A stretch of DNA of 64,000 nucleotides from Halocatena marina (GTDB taxonomy: Archaea; Halobacteriota; Halobacteria; Halobacteriales; Haloarculaceae), in NCBI RefSeq assembly GCF_023276375.1, contig NZ_JALLPK010000004.1:186001-250000 (forward strand), read 5' to 3'. Position numbers and translations under genes: made by a program. Below the pieces are notes generated by a model. It did no database searches. It worked only from the letters and a program-made list of their open reading frames with translations, and had not been told where the DNA came from. The stretch's first letter is position 1. The number at the start of each line of letters is the position of its first letter. Below are positions 62,693 through 64,000 of the stretch, piece by piece.

Positions 62693-63877
62693 TTAACAGC
62701 GTGTCATTATTGAATCGACGCGCACCTCCGGGGTTGGTGATAGAGGATAGTCTACAACTTTTTCATATCCATCATCAGTGATGACGACGAGATCTTCAAG
62801 TCGGACCCCACCGCGCGATGGATCGTATAAGCCTGGTTCAATTGTGACAATGTTACCCTTATTAAGATATCGATCGCCAGAAAAGAAAGGAGGTTCGTGG
62901 AGTCGTGTTCCGATACCGTGACCAGTTCCGTGGTAGAGCCCAACGTCGACATCGCCTGTTTCGTAGCCGTGCGATTCTATACTATCACAAATGCGTCGGT
63001 GGACGCTATTTGCCTTGATACCGGGGCCCTCAGCGATGCGTTCAAGACCTGCCTTGAGTGCCTCGGAGACTATTGCGTACACCTCACGTTCCCACTCCTG
63101 AAGGATTCCTGGAACAAAGGTCCGAGTCATGTCACCATAATATCCGCCTGAATCTTGGGGAGCAATATCGATGAGAACCGTCCTATCAGGCCGGATTAGA
63201 TCGTCACCATTGTAATGTAGTTCAGCGCAGGATGGTCCCGATCCAACAACAGTGTTATTGGCATCGGTCACACCGAGCCTTGCGAGGTGAGCGTTTATTT
63301 CTCTCCGTAGCCGGTCGGTAGTTAATGGCTTGCACTTCCATATGAGTTCATTTTCTGAAATTGTCGCGGAGGCGAGGATGCTTTCCGCTCGTGCCATCGC
63401 AGACTCGGTGATGCGCTCAATAGCAGCGATCCGCTTGCGCTCGTTCGGGGTCTTGATTGACCGAGTGGGCCAGAGATTTGATCCAGTCTTAATTTTATAT
63501 TGAGAGTCGGCGAGTTCGTGATAGACGGCGTAGGTCGTGCTGTCCGGAATCAGTATTTGTCGGACATTCCCAACCATGTCGAGAACTTCAAACGCTCTGT
63601 TTACGGCAGATGTTCTTTCTGATCTTTGGAGTTCAATGATCTTGTCTCCGACAAACTCTCGCTGTGCCTGCGCTTCAAAAGAGTCCGGGACACAGAGAAT
63701 CGCTTCATTGTCGGCAAACACGAACGCATAGTCGCGGTCTGGTCCGTTGAACGCGGAGAGATACCTGAGCGTGTCGTCCCTATTGTCGCCGATATGGACA
63801 TACGCTTCTGCCTTGTGTGTCATTAGTTCGTTCGCAAGGTGCTGATAGACATGGGACATTGACTCCGTCTCCACCAT
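62693..63877 (-). CDS. M24-family Xaa-Pro peptidase
   Basis: A 394-residue pita-bread metallopeptidase. The metal ligands are seen in IDIAPQDSGGYYGDMTRT (two Asp), GTGHGIGTRL (His), NIVTIEPGLY (Glu) and VRLEDLVV (Glu). The N-terminal half is the creatinase-type domain. These enzymes cleave X-Pro bonds or related amides. ATG 63877 (MVETESMSHV) is used; a TTG at 63907 and an ATG at 63859 are alternatives. TATA-like gctataaatagtac lies further upstream at 63937-63950. Confidence 0.85.
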   Translation of the reverse strand: MVETESMSHVYQHLANELMTHKAEAYVHIGDNRDDTLRYLSAFNGPDRDYAFVFADNEAILCVPDSFEAQAQREFVGDKIIELQRSERTSAVNRAFEVLDMVGNVRQILIPDSTTYAVYHELADSQYKIKTGSNLWPTRSIKTPNERKRIAAIERITESAMARAESILASATISENELIWKCKPLTTDRLRREINAHLARLGVTDANNTVVGSGPSCAELHYNGDDLIRPDRTVLIDIAPQDSGGYYGDMTRTFVPGILQEWEREVYAIVSEALKAGLERIAEGPGIKANSVHRRICDSIESHGYETGDVDVGLYHGTGHGIGTRLHEPPFFSGDRYLNKGNIVTIEPGLYDPSRGGVRLEDLVVITDDGYEKVVDYPLSPTPEVRVDSIMTRC

Positions 63878-64000
63878 ATTATGAGTATCGTTAATCTGCT
63901 TGAACAAGAACCTATTGATGAAATCTTGTGCTTTTGTACTATTTATAGCATATTATGTGGTATTTGGTGTTCTTTAGCTATCTCTAAGCTCTATTGGGAA

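Noticed and set aside
1-64000. CRISPR array, tRNA or rRNA genes
   Set aside because: No regularly spaced repeat units and no cloverleaf or rRNA-like segments were found on reading.

Overview
The window is haloarchaeal. Its proteins are acidic and Asp/Glu-rich. It carries Bat-type, TrmB-type and IclR regulators, Tat-signal lipoproteins with an archaeal lipobox, and short AT-rich TATA-like promoters about 25-35 bases before (nearly) leaderless starts. Small conserved halophile families (DUF7512, DUF302) and degraded haloarchaeal insertion sequences are also present. No rRNA, tRNA, CRISPR array or replication origin was seen. The density of broken genes and IS scraps suggests a secondary replicon or a genomic island; this is an inference.

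Region 1 (1-26 kb) is a decayed accessory zone. A truncated Bat-like regulator, a DoxX gene and an ester-cyclase gene share a duplicated promoter segment. Two paralogous drug/lipid-type ABC exporters (5.1-7.1 kb on +, 11.2-13.0 kb on -) are each followed by the 5' part of the same transposase; a third scrap of that transposase sits behind an MFS gene at 13.4 kb. Pseudogenes include an SDR, a nucleoside deaminase, an SMR efflux protein, an Hsp70/GrpE remnant, a Tat lipoprotein, a winged-helix regulator and an agmatinase. Intact genes include a cysteine-synthase-family enzyme, a zinc-ribbon HTH protein, a cupin, small membrane proteins missed by length-based gene calling, and a VapBC toxin-antitoxin pair.

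Region 2 (26.2-34.3 kb) is a compact sulfane-sulfur locus. It has two rhodanese-MBL (persulfide dioxygenase-like) fusions, a split YeeE/YedE thiosulfate-type transporter, a TauE/SafE exporter with a 52-residue partner, an MFS carrier, a cysteine-containing HTH regulator, TusA, a DsrE-like protein and a DUF302 protein. A short motif recurs before at least three of the transcription units.

Region 3 (35.2-43.3 kb) is visibly more AT-rich and looks acquired. It holds a complete sugar ABC importer operon (binding protein, two permeases, MalK-like ATPase) and, divergently, a GH63/MGH1-like glycoside hydrolase, probably for uptake and hydrolysis of a glycoside or compatible solute.

Region 4 (43.4-61 kb) is GC-rich and resembles an amino-acid or aryl-amine catabolic island. 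A five-gene minus-strand operon encodes a benzoylformate-decarboxylase-like ThDP enzyme plus a spermidine/putrescine-type ABC importer, divergent from an IclR regulator. Around it are two aldehyde dehydrogenases, an M20 hydrolase, a class III aminotransferase, a Leu/Phe/Val-type dehydrogenase, a sugar-phosphate-isomerase-like enzyme, a Gfo/Idh oxidoreductase and a GNAT. Together they can be read as import, deacylation, deamination, 2-oxo-acid decarboxylation and aldehyde oxidation. The substrate is unknown. The window ends with a dead IS5-family copy and an M24 (Xaa-Pro) peptidase.
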